Program-made: the position numbers and the translations under genes
The notes under the pieces: model-generated
Databases searched by the model: none
The model's input: only the letters and a program-made list of their open reading frames with translations
Told to the model about the DNA's origin: nothing
Shown here: positions 24,184 to 32,963 of the stretch, in pieces
Layout of the letters: each line of letters starts with the position of its first letter
How positions within the stretch are numbered: the first letter of the stretch is position 1
From: a virus
DNA: 42,210 nt
IMG/VR virus record: IMGVR_UViG_3300031730_000011
Span: 1 to 42,210 of that record
Reading direction: 5' to 3' (one strand)

Positions 24184-25548
24184 TTAGGTGCTGGTCCCCG
24201 ACGGGAACGCACCATAGACGAATGACGCCGGACGAGTCACCGCGAGAGCAACGCGCTCCTCACAGAGAATCGTGACCATATTGCGCACGAAATTGTCTTG
24301 ATCCTCGGTGCTCACCAAGATCTGCGCCTGTTCCCGATCGAAGAGCGTCGCGGCAAGCTTGAACGAGCCGACCATGAAGTCGCCCGCATGAAAGCTGTCC
24401 GACGCCACGACCGGCAGACCCCAGATCATCATCGGCGTGAGTCCGCCGATTGGGCTGGCGAACAAATACCGGTGCTGCGAGTCCTTGGTCAGCATCGTGC
24501 TCCACCAATCTTGCGGGCTCATCACCACGCCGGTCGCCGGATAGAACGCCTGGCGCACCTGCAACATCGCGTGCGCGATCACATCGATGTGCGTGTCGTT
24601 CGCCTTGGCCCCGACTCCGGTATAGGCCGTCGCCTGCGGCACCAGTCCATGAAGGTGATCGCCGGTCCCATCGCCGTAGAGGATCTCGTGTTCCTCGACC
24701 AGCTTCAGGCCGAAATTCAGGCGCGTATCGATCAACGACATGAGCAGCTTGAAGTCCGAGAGGACTTGCTTCGAGGCCTTCATCCAGTGCGCGATCGTGG
24801 TCACCGGCACATTGTTGCGGGTGTAGGTGATGTCGGATTGCGGTTTCAAAGCGCCTTCCGAAACGACCGCCGCGTTGTTGGTGAACACGTTCTCCTGGAA
24901 CCAATAGATCAGATCGCTTTCGGTCGTGCCGATCGACAGCAGATCGCGCACGGTGAGATTCTGGAAGTTCGGAATGACCGGCGTCTGCAAGTACTCTGGC
25001 GTGATGCCGGGGCCACCGGAGACCGGACCGCCCGTGATCGTCTTCAGCTTGAACGGCTTGCTCTGCGCCTTGACGTTCATACGCCCGGTCGGCGCGAACT
25101 CGATGAGCTCCGGCGATTCGGCGAACTGCTGCCCGATCGACTTGACCAGATTGCCGCCGCCATTTGGCGAACTGCGTGCGGCCAGCTTTTGCGACAGATC
25201 GAGAATGATGGCGTTCTGCTTTTCCTTGTACTCCAGGAACTCCGTCATCGTCTTCTGGCCGCTCGTATTGAGCTTGGCGATCTCCTCCTTGGTGCTGTCC
25301 TGGATCGAGCCGAATACCTTGATGTCCTCGGTATGCTTGACGAGGATATCGTCGACCTTTTTGAAGTGCTTGCCGAGCGCCTCGTCGATCGCGGCTTTGA
25401 CCTTGTCGGGTGCAGCTTCGGCTTCCGCGACGGGGCCTTCATGCAGGTAGCTCTGCTCCTGCGAGCGATCCCATTGGAGGGTCGCCATGTCGAGAACGCC
25501 GCGCGTGATGATGCGTCGCGCGACGGACTGAGTAGATTTGCGTGTCAT
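24184..25548 (-). CDS. Major capsid protein, HK97 fold, 454 aa
   Basis: Start ATG 25548 with AAGGAAA ahead; the listed upstream extension is shadow. The N-terminal 130 residues are charged and helical (VDDILVKHTEDIKVFGSIQD), like the HK97 delta domain removed by the protease. The mature part contains LIYWFQENVFTNNAAVVSEG, HWMKASKQVL, EEHEILYGDGTGDHLHGL and MSPQDWWSTM, typical of the family. The terminator directly downstream fits high expression. Confidence 0.95.
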   Translation of the reverse strand: MTRKSTQSVARRIITRGVLDMATLQWDRSQEQSYLHEGPVAEAEAAPDKVKAAIDEALGKHFKKVDDILVKHTEDIKVFGSIQDSTKEEIAKLNTSGQKTMTEFLEYKEKQNAIILDLSQKLAARSSPNGGGNLVKSIGQQFAESPELIEFAPTGRMNVKAQSKPFKLKTITGGPVSGGPGITPEYLQTPVIPNFQNLTVRDLLSIGTTESDLIYWFQENVFTNNAAVVSEGALKPQSDITYTRNNVPVTTIAHWMKASKQVLSDFKLLMSLIDTRLNFGLKLVEEHEILYGDGTGDHLHGLVPQATAYTGVGAKANDTHIDVIAHAMLQVRQAFYPATGVVMSPQDWWSTMLTKDSQHRYLFASPIGGLTPMMIWGLPVVASDSFHAGDFMVGSFKLAATLFDREQAQILVSTEDQDNFVRNMVTILCEERVALAVTRPASFVYGAFPSGTST

Positions 25549-25561
25549 GGAGAAATTTCCT

Positions 25562-26248
25562 TTATGCGATTTTGAAGGATTCAATCTGCGCCAAGACGTC
25601 ATCGAGCGCGATGGCCTCGCTACCCTCTCCACCCCCAGCATCACGCTGGTTGAGGAACTTCGCATACCCAATGCTGGCGATTGCATTGGCCTGCTTACGC
25701 GAGAAGCCGGCAGCATCGCGCAGCAGCTCCTCGAAATCTGAAATGGATGGGAGTTTTCCGCCCATGATTTGCGATTTGATCTGCGTCACCGACGCTTCGA
25801 CGTTCGCCGGGAAGGTCACGATCGAGCATTCCCACAAATCGATCTCCGTGAGCTTCCAGACGTTGGTCTTGCCGTCGTATTCCATGCCGTCTTCCGGCAC
25901 GTCATAGCCGATCGACATGCCGCGAATGGCGCCGGACTTCAGGAGCGCCTGCGCCTCGCGGGCTTTTTTCACGTCCTGGATCAGCAGTTGCCCCTCGACG
26001 TAGAGCCCCTGGCCGTCCTCGGCCATCTTCGTGAACGGCCCGATCGGCTGATCGCTGCGATGCTGCCATAGCACCGGCGGAAGGGCGCCTCGTTCTTTCC
26101 ACGAGGCAAGCGATTTGGCGAACGCTCCGGGCATGACGACGTCCCGATAGGCGTCCGCGTTGCCGAAGATCGAGCCGTAGCCCGCGAAGGCGCCGGAATC
26201 CTCGACCGCCTTGATCTTGAATCCGAACTGACGCTGTTTGAGCTTCAT
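25562..26248 (-). CDS. HK97-family prohead protease, 228 aa
   Basis: ATG 26248 overlaps the portal stop. Core motifs: GSIFGNADAYRDVVMPGAF, LWQHRSDQPIG (catalytic His) and SGAIRGMSIGYDV (catalytic Ser), then EIDLWECSIVTFPAN. It would cut scaffold/delta parts of the capsid protein. The C-terminal 60 residues are an Ala-rich extension typical of scaffolding tails. Order protease-capsid downstream of portal is standard. Confidence 0.94.
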   Translation of the reverse strand: MKLKQRQFGFKIKAVEDSGAFAGYGSIFGNADAYRDVVMPGAFAKSLASWKERGALPPVLWQHRSDQPIGPFTKMAEDGQGLYVEGQLLIQDVKKAREAQALLKSGAIRGMSIGYDVPEDGMEYDGKTNVWKLTEIDLWECSIVTFPANVEASVTQIKSQIMGGKLPSISDFEELLRDAAGFSRKQANAIASIGYAKFLNQRDAGGGEGSEAIALDDVLAQIESFKIA

Positions 26249-27597
26249 GCTGCCTCTCCGAGAGCGGGTTGTGTCGCGGGCTTGGCGCCTTCGACGGGTT
26301 TGTTCGCGGGGACGGCCGACGCCGGCGCGGTTTGTCCGAGCTTGTCGATCGGAATCAGATTCGATTGCACGGTGAGCGTATCGCCGCCGGCGACGGGCGC
26401 CAGGTCCTCGCGGGCACGGATTTCGTTGCGCGTCATGATGCCGTTCTGCCCGAAAGTCGCCCAAAGCGCCGAGCGCGCGGCGGAATCGGCGCCGAGTAAG
26501 TCCTCAGTGTCGATCGACAGGTAATATCGCGCGCGATCCTGCGGCGGGATCAACGAACGGGCGACAGTTTGCTCAATCCGGCGCACATAGGGGCGCAGAG
26601 TGAGGGCTTTCCAGCCCGTGAGCAGCTGCTCGATGCCGGTTCCCCATGAGGTCACGCCCGCCGCGGCGTGGCCCACCAGCACCGGCGGCACGCCGAACCA
26701 GCGGCAAATGTCCTCGACCGCGAACTGACGCGAGGCCAAAAGCTGCACGTCCTGCGGATTCATCGTGATCGCTTTGAAGTCGAGGCCGCCCTCGAGCACC
26801 ATCATGCCGCCCGAACGCTCCTCGCCGGTCACGAATTGCTGCAGGCTCTCCTTGAGCTGATCGCGCTGCTCTTTTTTGAGGTAACTTTTGCTCTGAACGA
26901 AGCCGCCGGAACGTAATCCATTGCGAAAACTGTCCGCCGTCGCACTTTCGGCCGCTTTGGCGATGCCGAGGGAATTCCTGGCGTATTCGATGCGCGAGAG
27001 CCCGACCAGGCCGTCCATCGACCGTCCCTTCAAATGAAAAATCTGATCGGCGTCGTAATCCTCGATCTGCTTCCCACCGGGCAAGTAGTACTTGTACCGA
27101 ATGAGCTGCGTCAGCGCGTCCTTGTACGGCGTGACGAATTCCGGGCGCAGCGGATCCAGATTGATGACCTGGCCGAGTCCATCCAGGGTCTTCAGCGCAT
27201 AGCCATTGCCCCAGAGCAGTTCGCTCGCGAGCATCATCGACCAGAATTCCGCGGCGCTCATCTGGGAATTGGGCGTCGCGCTCAAAATGGCGAACAGCGG
27301 ATAATCGGTCGCGGCCTTGATGCTGGTGCCGCTGCGCTGATTCAGGATAAACGGCAGCGTCGCGATGGTCTCCGCGATCAACCAGACGCAGCTCCAGGCC
27401 GCCGAGATCTGAAGCGCCGTCTTGGTCGAGACGATTTTGCCGGTCTCGGAGGTGGCAAAATTGACCGGCGGCGCCGACTGGCCGGCCTGGGCGACCGGGT
27501 AGAAGTTTCCGGAAGTCCCGGTCGAGAAGTCGAACAGGCCGTAGAAAAAGGCGGCGGTTTTTTTGCTGAGTTCGACGATGTTCGGGGTTCGCCTCAT
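26245..27597 (-). CDS. Portal protein, HK97 family, 450 aa
   Basis: Motifs include SCVWLIAETIATLPF, ELLWGNGYALKTLDG, HLKGRSMDGLVGLSRIEYA and VEDICRWFGVPPVLVGHA, all typical of HK97-type portals (DNA channel at one capsid vertex). The C-terminal part ends in a Pro/Ala-rich tail. ATG 27597 overlaps the terL stop. Confidence 0.95.
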   Translation of the reverse strand: MRRTPNIVELSKKTAAFFYGLFDFSTGTSGNFYPVAQAGQSAPPVNFATSETGKIVSTKTALQISAAWSCVWLIAETIATLPFILNQRSGTSIKAATDYPLFAILSATPNSQMSAAEFWSMMLASELLWGNGYALKTLDGLGQVINLDPLRPEFVTPYKDALTQLIRYKYYLPGGKQIEDYDADQIFHLKGRSMDGLVGLSRIEYARNSLGIAKAAESATADSFRNGLRSGGFVQSKSYLKKEQRDQLKESLQQFVTGEERSGGMMVLEGGLDFKAITMNPQDVQLLASRQFAVEDICRWFGVPPVLVGHAAAGVTSWGTGIEQLLTGWKALTLRPYVRRIEQTVARSLIPPQDRARYYLSIDTEDLLGADSAARSALWATFGQNGIMTRNEIRAREDLAPVAGGDTLTVQSNLIPIDKLGQTAPASAVPANKPVEGAKPATQPALGEAA

Positions 27598-29396
27598 GCC
27601 CGCACCGGCGCCTGGAAGAACCCTTCAGAATCGCCAGCGTCCTCAACGTCGAGCGCAGCGCAGCCAAAACACATGAAAAGCGCCACCGCGCCATCGATCT
27701 TGTCTGGCGATCGCTGCTTGTTGGGCTTCACGTTCATGTTCGAATCGTAGGTCGGAACCACGTTCGCCATGTGCCAGGTGAGCACCGGATCGCCGCCGTG
27801 ACGCAAATTGCCGTTGAGGTAGGCGGTCTCGCAAAGCTTCATCGCTGGGCTGAAGCTCTTCGGGCCCTGAATAAACTGGATGAGGCCTTGGCTGTCCTCG
27901 GGCGTCGCGGCGGGGACACCCTCTTCGATCAGATCGTTGACAAACGCGCTCGCATTCCACGGATCGTAGGCGATCATCTTGGGATTGAACCGATGAATAT
28001 CGGCCAAAACATCGCGTTTGATATCGCCATAGTCAATGGTCGCTCCCTCGCATTGCGAGACGAATCCGGCCTGCACCCACCCGGCATAGTTGACGGATTT
28101 GCGCTCGGTGCGATGCGCTACGGCTTCGCATGGCACCCAAAAACGGCCCCAAGTGTAGTAGCAAGCGTCTATCCGCCACAAGAGACGCCACGCAACCATG
28201 TCGGTCGTCGAGGCCAAATCGAACGCGGCCCAGCACTCAGCGCCCCGCATATGATCCAACTCAAACCCGCCGGAACACTTGCGCCATTTGGAAAGATTCG
28301 TCCAACTCGTCGCGCTCGAGGCCCGGCGATTCAACCGTTTTATACGGAACTCCGAAAGCGCACCGGGCATGCTCTTCGCTTCGATCGCTAGCTTTCGGAT
28401 CTCGCGCAGCAGCAGCGGATTGACCTCCATCAAGGGATTCGCCTTGATCCACTTCGATTCGTCAAAGTCATCGTCACCCTTGCGGCCGCCCGGCTCGTCG
28501 TCGTCGAGCGAGTAGTACAGCGCCAAAAAGTGATCCGCCTTGACGATGTTTTCGAGGATCTGCTGCGCAAAATTGCGAAGCTCGGCCCATGGCCCGGGCG
28601 ATTCGTAGCCCTCGGTCGTGGTGTAGAGCCAGAGCGGCGAGCGCCTGGCGCCGGCGGCCGAGCGCAATACGTCCACGAGGTCCCGTGTCTTATGCGCGTG
28701 GATCTCATCCAAGGAAATATGCGACGGGTTCAGGCCGTCCTGGGTCGAGGCCTTGGAGTTGATCGGCTTGAAGACGCCGCCGATTTCCTCGCGGAAGATC
28801 GAGGATGAGAACACCTCGAGGTCAAATTGCGCCGCGAGCTCCGGTTCTTTCTCGATCATGCGCTTCGCGACGTTGAACACGATGCGCGCCTGGCTTCCGG
28901 TGGTCGCTGCGGACACCAGTTGCGCGCCCTCCTCGTCCTCGAAGGCAAAGCAATACAGCATGATGCCGGCGGCGAGCGTCGATTTCGCGTTTTTACGCGC
29001 GATCGCGAACAGCGCCGCGGTAAAGCGCCGAAATCCGTCGAGTGAGCGAAAGCCGAAGAGCTGCACCACGAAAAACACGTGCGCCGGGTGCAGGACGATC
29101 ATCTCCGTGTCCCAGCTCCCCTCGACGTGCGGCAACGTCTCCATGAACTGGCAGGCGCGGTTCGCATGGCCAGGCGAGAAGTAAAACGGCGGACGTTTGA
29201 GCTGCGCGCGCTTCAGATCCGCGATAAATCGGCGCGCAGCGAGCCGAATCCACTTGCAAAAGCGCTGATTTTTGGTGTCTTCGATGGCCTCCTCGGCGTA
29301 GGCGACCGCAATCGAGACGAAATCAGGCGTCGACTTTGAACTCGCGGAGCTTCCCGAGCGCGGATTTTGCCTTCTTTTTCGGGCTAACTTTGACAC
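27594..29396 (-). CDS. terL: Terminase large subunit, 600 aa
   Basis: Packaging ATPase-nuclease. Start taken as GTG 29396, giving MSKLARKRR; it overlaps terS by 74 bp. The sequence before TPDFVS is of low certainty. Walker A-like RKNAKST at about 134-140, Walker B-like HISLDEIHA near 240, and a C-terminal nuclease with AAFDLASTTD and AYDPWNASAF. Its pairing with a P27-type terS fits HK97-like phages. Confidence 0.95.
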   Translation of the reverse strand: MSKLARKRRQNPRSGSSASSKSTPDFVSIAVAYAEEAIEDTKNQRFCKWIRLAARRFIADLKRAQLKRPPFYFSPGHANRACQFMETLPHVEGSWDTEMIVLHPAHVFFVVQLFGFRSLDGFRRFTAALFAIARKNAKSTLAAGIMLYCFAFEDEEGAQLVSAATTGSQARIVFNVAKRMIEKEPELAAQFDLEVFSSSIFREEIGGVFKPINSKASTQDGLNPSHISLDEIHAHKTRDLVDVLRSAAGARRSPLWLYTTTEGYESPGPWAELRNFAQQILENIVKADHFLALYYSLDDDEPGGRKGDDDFDESKWIKANPLMEVNPLLLREIRKLAIEAKSMPGALSEFRIKRLNRRASSATSWTNLSKWRKCSGGFELDHMRGAECWAAFDLASTTDMVAWRLLWRIDACYYTWGRFWVPCEAVAHRTERKSVNYAGWVQAGFVSQCEGATIDYGDIKRDVLADIHRFNPKMIAYDPWNASAFVNDLIEEGVPAATPEDSQGLIQFIQGPKSFSPAMKLCETAYLNGNLRHGGDPVLTWHMANVVPTYDSNMNVKPNKQRSPDKIDGAVALFMCFGCAALDVEDAGDSEGFFQAPVRA

Positions 29397-29790
29397 GCGA
29401 TCTCGAGGAAGGCGTGAATCCGAGCTCCGCGGCAGCCCGTACCATCGCAATATTTGCGCGATTTCTGATCGAAACGTAGGGATTTTGCATCGCCTGATTG
29501 CCCGCAGTCATCACGACGCTGCCCAAGGTCTGCACTTTCTGGTCGGCCGCCAGGAATTCGGAGAGATTCACGACGTAGCTTGCGAACACACCTAGATCCA
29601 GTCGACGTAGCAGTCCTTCCGGTGCATTGGCGAGCGTGGTGCGCCACAAAATGCGCTGCGCCGGCGAAAAGGTCTCGGGCGGTTCGATCAGATCGCCTTC
29701 CGGCTGCGGCTCGTCCAAGTTGAGCGGTCGATGCCCAGGATTGCCCTGCAAGAGTTTCAAGTGCGTAGGTTTCGGTCGTGGTCCTGGCAT
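29323..29790 (-). CDS. terS: Terminase small subunit, P27 family, 155 aa
   Basis: ATG 29790 gives MPGPRPKPTHLKLLQGNPGH, a hallmark of P27-type small terminases. Helical middle with RLDLGVFASYVVNLSEF and a basic tail (SPKKKAKSALGK). It recognises phage DNA for cutting. The longer start at 29919 is rejected as unlike the family. The 149 bp upstream (29791-29939) show no gene and may hold packaging-site sequences, but no motif was seen. Confidence 0.93.
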   Translation of the reverse strand: MPGPRPKPTHLKLLQGNPGHRPLNLDEPQPEGDLIEPPETFSPAQRILWRTTLANAPEGLLRRLDLGVFASYVVNLSEFLAADQKVQTLGSVVMTAGNQAMQNPYVSIRNRANIAMVRAAAELGFTPSSRSRVKVSPKKKAKSALGKLREFKVDA

Positions 29791-29939
29791 GTCGCCAGCA
29801 ATAACAGCACATTCGGCGCGGTTTCCACAAGAGAAGCGCGTCACTCCCCCTTGTTTTATCTCGCGGCCTGGCTCGATCGCATCGTGCGGGCGCAAATAAG
29901 GCGCGGAAGACGCGATCACGCATAGCTTGATCGAACCAC

Positions 29940-30137
29940 TTAGATGCCCCCTATGGGGTGCCCTTCCGGCAGCTCTGCATCAATCAACTCATCGCAGATC
30001 AATTCGATCGACGACACATCTGCACCGCCTCGAAAGTAGCGGCCGTGCTTGAGCGCCTGGTCGATCGTCGATGCTGCGACATGATTGACGTGGCGTTCGC
30101 CATCTATCTGAACGCTTGTGATCTTGTAGAGCCTCAC
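29940..30137 (-). CDS. Hypothetical protein, 65 aa
   Basis: ATG 30137 overlaps the upstream stop. Sequence has beta (YKITSVQIDGERHV) and acidic (ELICDELIDAELPEG) parts. Shares a general pattern with the neighbouring 66-aa gene (ICDELI / IVDEVI), so they may be diverged copies. Unknown. Confidence 0.6.
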   Translation of the reverse strand: MRLYKITSVQIDGERHVNHVAASTIDQALKHGRYFRGGADVSSIELICDELIDAELPEGHPIGGI

Positions 30138-30334
30138 GGCTGCAGCACCGACGAATCAACGCGCTCCGTAATCACCTCATCGACGATGAACTCGACCGTC
30201 AAGATGGTGAAGCCTTGTGCCTCGCATCGCACTGTAGCATTGCGCACGTGCGGGCCAAGCTCGACGCCATCGACGAGCACACCTCGAGCAATGCCACTGC
30301 GATCTAGCTTTAGGGTAACGCTTGCCAATCTCAT
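30134..30334 (-). CDS. Hypothetical protein, 66 aa
   Basis: ATG start with ATGA overlaps at both ends. Begins ASVTLKLDRSGIARGVLVDG; ends with TVEFIVDEVITERVDSS. All-beta appearance. Unknown role in the packaging-early junction. Confidence 0.6.
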   Translation of the reverse strand: MRLASVTLKLDRSGIARGVLVDGVELGPHVRNATVRCEAQGFTILTVEFIVDEVITERVDSSVLQP

Positions 30335-30654
30335 CGCTTCAACCTCCTCGCTCGCTGTGTGTAGTGCGTCTTACGGTTGTGACACTGCGCGCACATCGAC
30401 TGCAGGTTCTCATCGACCAGACGCAGGTGCGGGTGCGTCACGATATCTTGGATGTGATCGACGACAGTTGCTGGCACGTACCGCTTCATTGCCGAGCACG
30501 GCCGACACAATGGCTCGGCTGCAAGATGCGACAGACGCAGCCGCTTCCAGTCGTTGTCATAGCCGCGTTCGTTGGTCGTGCCACGCGCGCGTGGAGCAGC
30601 CTGAGCATTCGATCGAGAACGTACAGGCTTCAACGTGCACGGCCGTATGCTCAT
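30331..30654 (-). CDS. HNH endonuclease beside terminase, 107 aa
   Basis: Start ATG 30654 overlaps the upstream stop. Motifs: GYDNDWKRLRLSHLAAEPLC, CRPC zinc pair, VVDHIQDIV (His) and NLQSMCAQCHNRKTHY (Asn, second Cys pair, His). Small HNH proteins adjacent to terminase are required for specific DNA cutting in several cos phages, so a packaging role is likely. Confidence 0.88.
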   Translation of the reverse strand: MSIRPCTLKPVRSRSNAQAAPRARGTTNERGYDNDWKRLRLSHLAAEPLCRPCSAMKRYVPATVVDHIQDIVTHPHLRLVDENLQSMCAQCHNRKTHYTQRARRLKR

Positions 30655-30887
30655 TGCGAGACTAACGGACATTCGGCTTGCGGCAGCAACGGCTGAAGCG
30701 CCAGCCCAAACGTATACGACTGCAGCCAAAGCTTCTTCGTCTCGACGATCAACGCGATCTCGGCATCGGTTAGTCGCCAGCAACTCGTCACAACGCCATC
30801 TTCCGATCGATGAGCAGGCAGCGGCTGATACTCCGGTTGATCCTTCGCGTAGGTGATGTTTGATTGCGCAAATGCAATTGGTGTCAT
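30651..30887 (-). CDS. Hypothetical protein, 78 aa
   Basis: ATG 30887 chosen; upstream in-frame sequence overlaps another small gene. Contains RLTDAEIALIVETKKLWLQSYTFGLALQPLL-like helices and a Pro-rich middle. Recalls small phage proteins of unknown function found near HNH/terminase genes. Confidence 0.65.
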   Translation of the reverse strand: MTPIAFAQSNITYAKDQPEYQPLPAHRSEDGVVTSCWRLTDAEIALIVETKKLWLQSYTFGLALQPLLPQAECPLVSQ

Positions 30888-30888
30888 G

Positions 30889-30993
30889 TTAGATCCTCGA
30901 GTAGCCAAACATCGCAGCGAGCACGATCGCGACGATGAGCGCGGCAACCAGCGCCAGGCCGAGCGGATTCGCATCCTCATCGTGATCCGTCAT
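30889..30993 (-). CDS. Tiny membrane protein, 34 aa
   Basis: ATG 30993 overlaps the upstream stop (ATGA). An acidic N-terminus (TDHDEDANPLG) is followed by one strong membrane segment (LALVAALIVAIVLAAMFGY). No conserved family recognised. Too short for usual gene finding, but the overlap and composition support it. Confidence 0.6.
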   Translation of the reverse strand: MTDHDEDANPLGLALVAALIVAIVLAAMFGYSRI

Positions 30994-31373
30994 AGCTCAA
31001 CCTCGCGCAGTACCCACTTGCCGGCAGCACTCTTGCGCCATCCATGTATGACGATTCGCATCGCCTTGATGACGGCCGGATAGTTTGCGTGCTCGATGAT
31101 CTTATGCATGCGCGTGCTCACGTCCCCGCCCGTGCATGCCTGCACGCCGATAATGTCTTCGTCCTTAATCGCGAGCACATCGATGAAGCCGTATAAGTCC
31201 TGGCGGATCTTGGCGTGCATGTTCCATTTCTCGACGATGGCGCACAGATACCCAGCATCTCGCATGTGCTTCAACGAACGCTGCGTCGGTGATGTGCCCT
31301 TGGACTTGCGCTTCGCTGCCGGCGCTGGTGCCGTTAGCGCAATGATCTCCTCGCTGGTGAGTACGGCAGACAC
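30990..31373 (-). CDS. PD-(D/E)XK-like nuclease/holiday-resolvase-type protein, 127 aa
   Basis: GTG start 31373. Motifs resemble phage PD-(D/E)XK proteins: TQRSLKHMRDAGY, WNMHAKIRQDLYGFIDVLAI (conserved Asp) and IIGVQACTGGDVSTR (conserved Gln/acidic position), with a C-terminal HGWRK. Role probably DNA repair or recombination. The exact catalytic set is not fully decided by inspection. Confidence 0.6.
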   Translation of the reverse strand: MSAVLTSEEIIALTAPAPAAKRKSKGTSPTQRSLKHMRDAGYLCAIVEKWNMHAKIRQDLYGFIDVLAIKDEDIIGVQACTGGDVSTRMHKIIEHANYPAVIKAMRIVIHGWRKSAAGKWVLREVEL

Positions 31374-31374
31374 G

Positions 31375-31950
31375 TCAATTCATCGCTGGCGCCGAAGCCT
31401 GATCATCATCGTCATGCGGCGCAGCTAGAGACGGCGCATCGCCGTCCTCCTCGCCCCCACCTTCGAGATCAAGCTTCTCCTGCACATCGTCGAGCTCGAC
31501 TTCGCCGAATTGCAACTTCGCGTCGATCGCATGTCCCATCCACAAAAACGTTTCGTTTGTTTTGTTGGTGATCGACGCTTGGATGGTGCAGGTCAGTTGC
31601 GTCGAGCCGCGATCGACCGGCTCGAAGGTGCAGCCCTTGATCGTGACGTTGCCGAGATCGATCTCCTTTGCGTTCACGCCGACGACGAGCACGCAGAGCG
31701 AATCCTTGAATTTGCATTTCATGCGATACGGCGCCCAATCTTCGAGCAAAGGATCTGAGAGCTCGCCGCCTTCGGTTTTAAACCATGCTTCCGCGATATG
31801 CGATTCGCCCGTGAGCGATGCGGTCTGCTTCGCGGTGAGCAGCATTGAGATCTTCACATCCATGAACGGCACGTGCTCTTCACCGTTTTTTTGTGTTCGC
31901 GCGTTGATATGCGCGGCGAGTGTGCAAGGTTTTTTTGGCAGCTTCGTCAT
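31375..31950 (-). CDS. Hypothetical protein with acidic tail, 191 aa
   Basis: Begins TKLPKKPCTLAAHINARTQK, a beta-rich middle (TSLTGESHIAEAWFKT and GNVTIKGCTFEP) and a C-terminal acidic stretch (GGGEEDGDAPSL, then HDDDDQ). The acidic tail recalls ssDNA-binding or partner-binding proteins, but no family is certain. It lies between the replication initiator side and the nuclease-like gene, so a DNA metabolism role is possible. Confidence 0.65.
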   Translation of the reverse strand: MTKLPKKPCTLAAHINARTQKNGEEHVPFMDVKISMLLTAKQTASLTGESHIAEAWFKTEGGELSDPLLEDWAPYRMKCKFKDSLCVLVVGVNAKEIDLGNVTIKGCTFEPVDRGSTQLTCTIQASITNKTNETFLWMGHAIDAKLQFGEVELDDVQEKLDLEGGGEEDGDAPSLAAPHDDDDQASAPAMN

Positions 31951-32216
31951 GATCGTTTCCCCTTCGTGGTTTTTGGGTGGAGCGGTTCGCCATAAAATCT
32001 TTCGAACGATTGCGCGTAGGTCTCAGGCTTGCCATTCGGCGCGCGGCCGATGATGGTGCAATCGACGTGCGAGTCGATGATCGCTTGGCGGATTCGATCC
32101 TTCGTGATCGTGGGATCCGACAGCCCGGTGAAGATCCGTTTGCCGTGCTCGCCTAAGCGGCGCGCGAAGTACATCTCGACGTCGAAGGATTTGAAGTCGA
32201 GCGAGGCCTGGCTCAT
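31947..32216 (-). CDS. Hypothetical protein, 89 aa
   Basis: ATG 32216 overlaps the initiator stop. Contains TKDRIRQAIIDSHVDCTIIG and YAQSFERFYGEPLHPKTTKG, helix-rich and basic. Unknown; near replication genes. Confidence 0.62.
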   Translation of the reverse strand: MSQASLDFKSFDVEMYFARRLGEHGKRIFTGLSDPTITKDRIRQAIIDSHVDCTIIGRAPNGKPETYAQSFERFYGEPLHPKTTKGKRS

Positions 32217-32938
32217 TGACCGTTATTCCGGCTGCGATACGCCTCGCAGAATTGCTTACGCACCATCGAATCATCCATCCCGCGTTCGCGATGCTGAATC
32301 CGCGACCATCCGCCGACGGCATCGATTGCGGCCTGCAGCTTCGAATCTCGTTTCGGCTCGGTGCCGTCCGTTGCGACCAGCAGGTTCCAAACCTCGAGCG
32401 CCGCGTCCTTCTCGATTCTCTCCGGCGAACGCCTTTGGCGAACCGCCCCTCCCTTGGGAGGGGTAGGGGTGGGATCTTGATCATGGTCAAGATGGGGAGT
32501 GGGAAGTGGGACGCGCGCGCGATACCCCCCGTTGGGTTCGGTTTGGGTTTCGTTTGGGTTATTGCTGGAGGAACCCAAAAATAACCCATCGGTTAGCGGT
32601 GGGTTCTGTTTGGGTTTAGGAGGTCGACCCCCTCTTCCGCCATTAAGTTTCTGTTTTTCAAGCCAATTGTGATAAACGGCTAGAACTTTTTCGGCTCGCT
32701 TATTGATAAAACCTTCATCTGTGCGTTGCCAAAACTGATCACAAACCGAATCGACAGCTTTACGCTCCGCGGCTCGATTTACGCGCAGAATTCGATACAA
32801 AAGCTTTCGGTTTTCGGGCAGTGGTTTTTCAGTTGCATAAAAAACTTGAAGCATCAGCGAATAGGCGCCGTGCTCGGCGAGGGACAAATGCGCGGTCTTG
32901 CGCTGGTAGTCGCCGATGTGCAACTCGAAGTAATTCAT
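32213..32938 (-). CDS. Replication initiator, DUF1376-like, 241 aa
   Basis: Start ATG 32938 gives NYFELHIGDYQRKTAHLSLA and EHGAYSLMLQVFYATEKPLP, the DUF1376 winged-helix-type domain of phage replication-initiation proteins. A Pro/Gly-rich linker (about 110-175) separates it from a C-terminal helical domain (ERIEKDAALEVWNLLV). Such proteins bring the host helicase to the origin. The linker DNA carries phased repeats (see 32531), suggesting an internal origin as in lambdoid O genes. Confidence 0.82.
   Translation of the reverse strand: MNYFELHIGDYQRKTAHLSLAEHGAYSLMLQVFYATEKPLPENRKLLYRILRVNRAAERKAVDSVCDQFWQRTDEGFINKRAEKVLAVYHNWLEKQKLNGGRGGRPPKPKQNPPLTDGLFLGSSSNNPNETQTEPNGGYRARVPLPTPHLDHDQDPTPTPPKGGAVRQRRSPERIEKDAALEVWNLLVATDGTEPKRDSKLQAAIDAVGGWSRIQHRERGMDDSMVRKQFCEAYRSRNNGQ
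32446..32463. repeat. 18-bp inverted repeat (CCCCTCCC-TT-GGGAGGGG) in the initiator gene
   Basis: Arms of 8 bp with a 2-base centre. Followed by G-rich sequence (GTAGGGGTGGG). It falls in the low-complexity linker just before the conserved C-terminal part, and could be a small palindromic insertion tolerated in frame. Confidence 0.6.
32531..32617. repeat. Iteron-like phased repeats (TTTGGGTT), candidate replication origin
   Basis: Core GGG at 32534, 32545, 32556 (same orientation, 11-bp steps), CCC at 32574, 32585 (inverted, 11 bp) and GGG at 32601, 32612 (11 bp). Best copies are TTTGGGTTT at 32542 and 32609. An A/T-rich stretch follows (about 32640-32720). Helical phasing inside an initiator gene matches phage origins such as lambda. 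Confidence 0.65.
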
Positions 32939-32963
32939 TGGCCGATGCACGACGCCGAAGGAC

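Noticed and set aside
32446-32620. CRISPR array
   Set aside because: The repeats are only 7-9 bp with 11-bp steps and lie in a coding gene.
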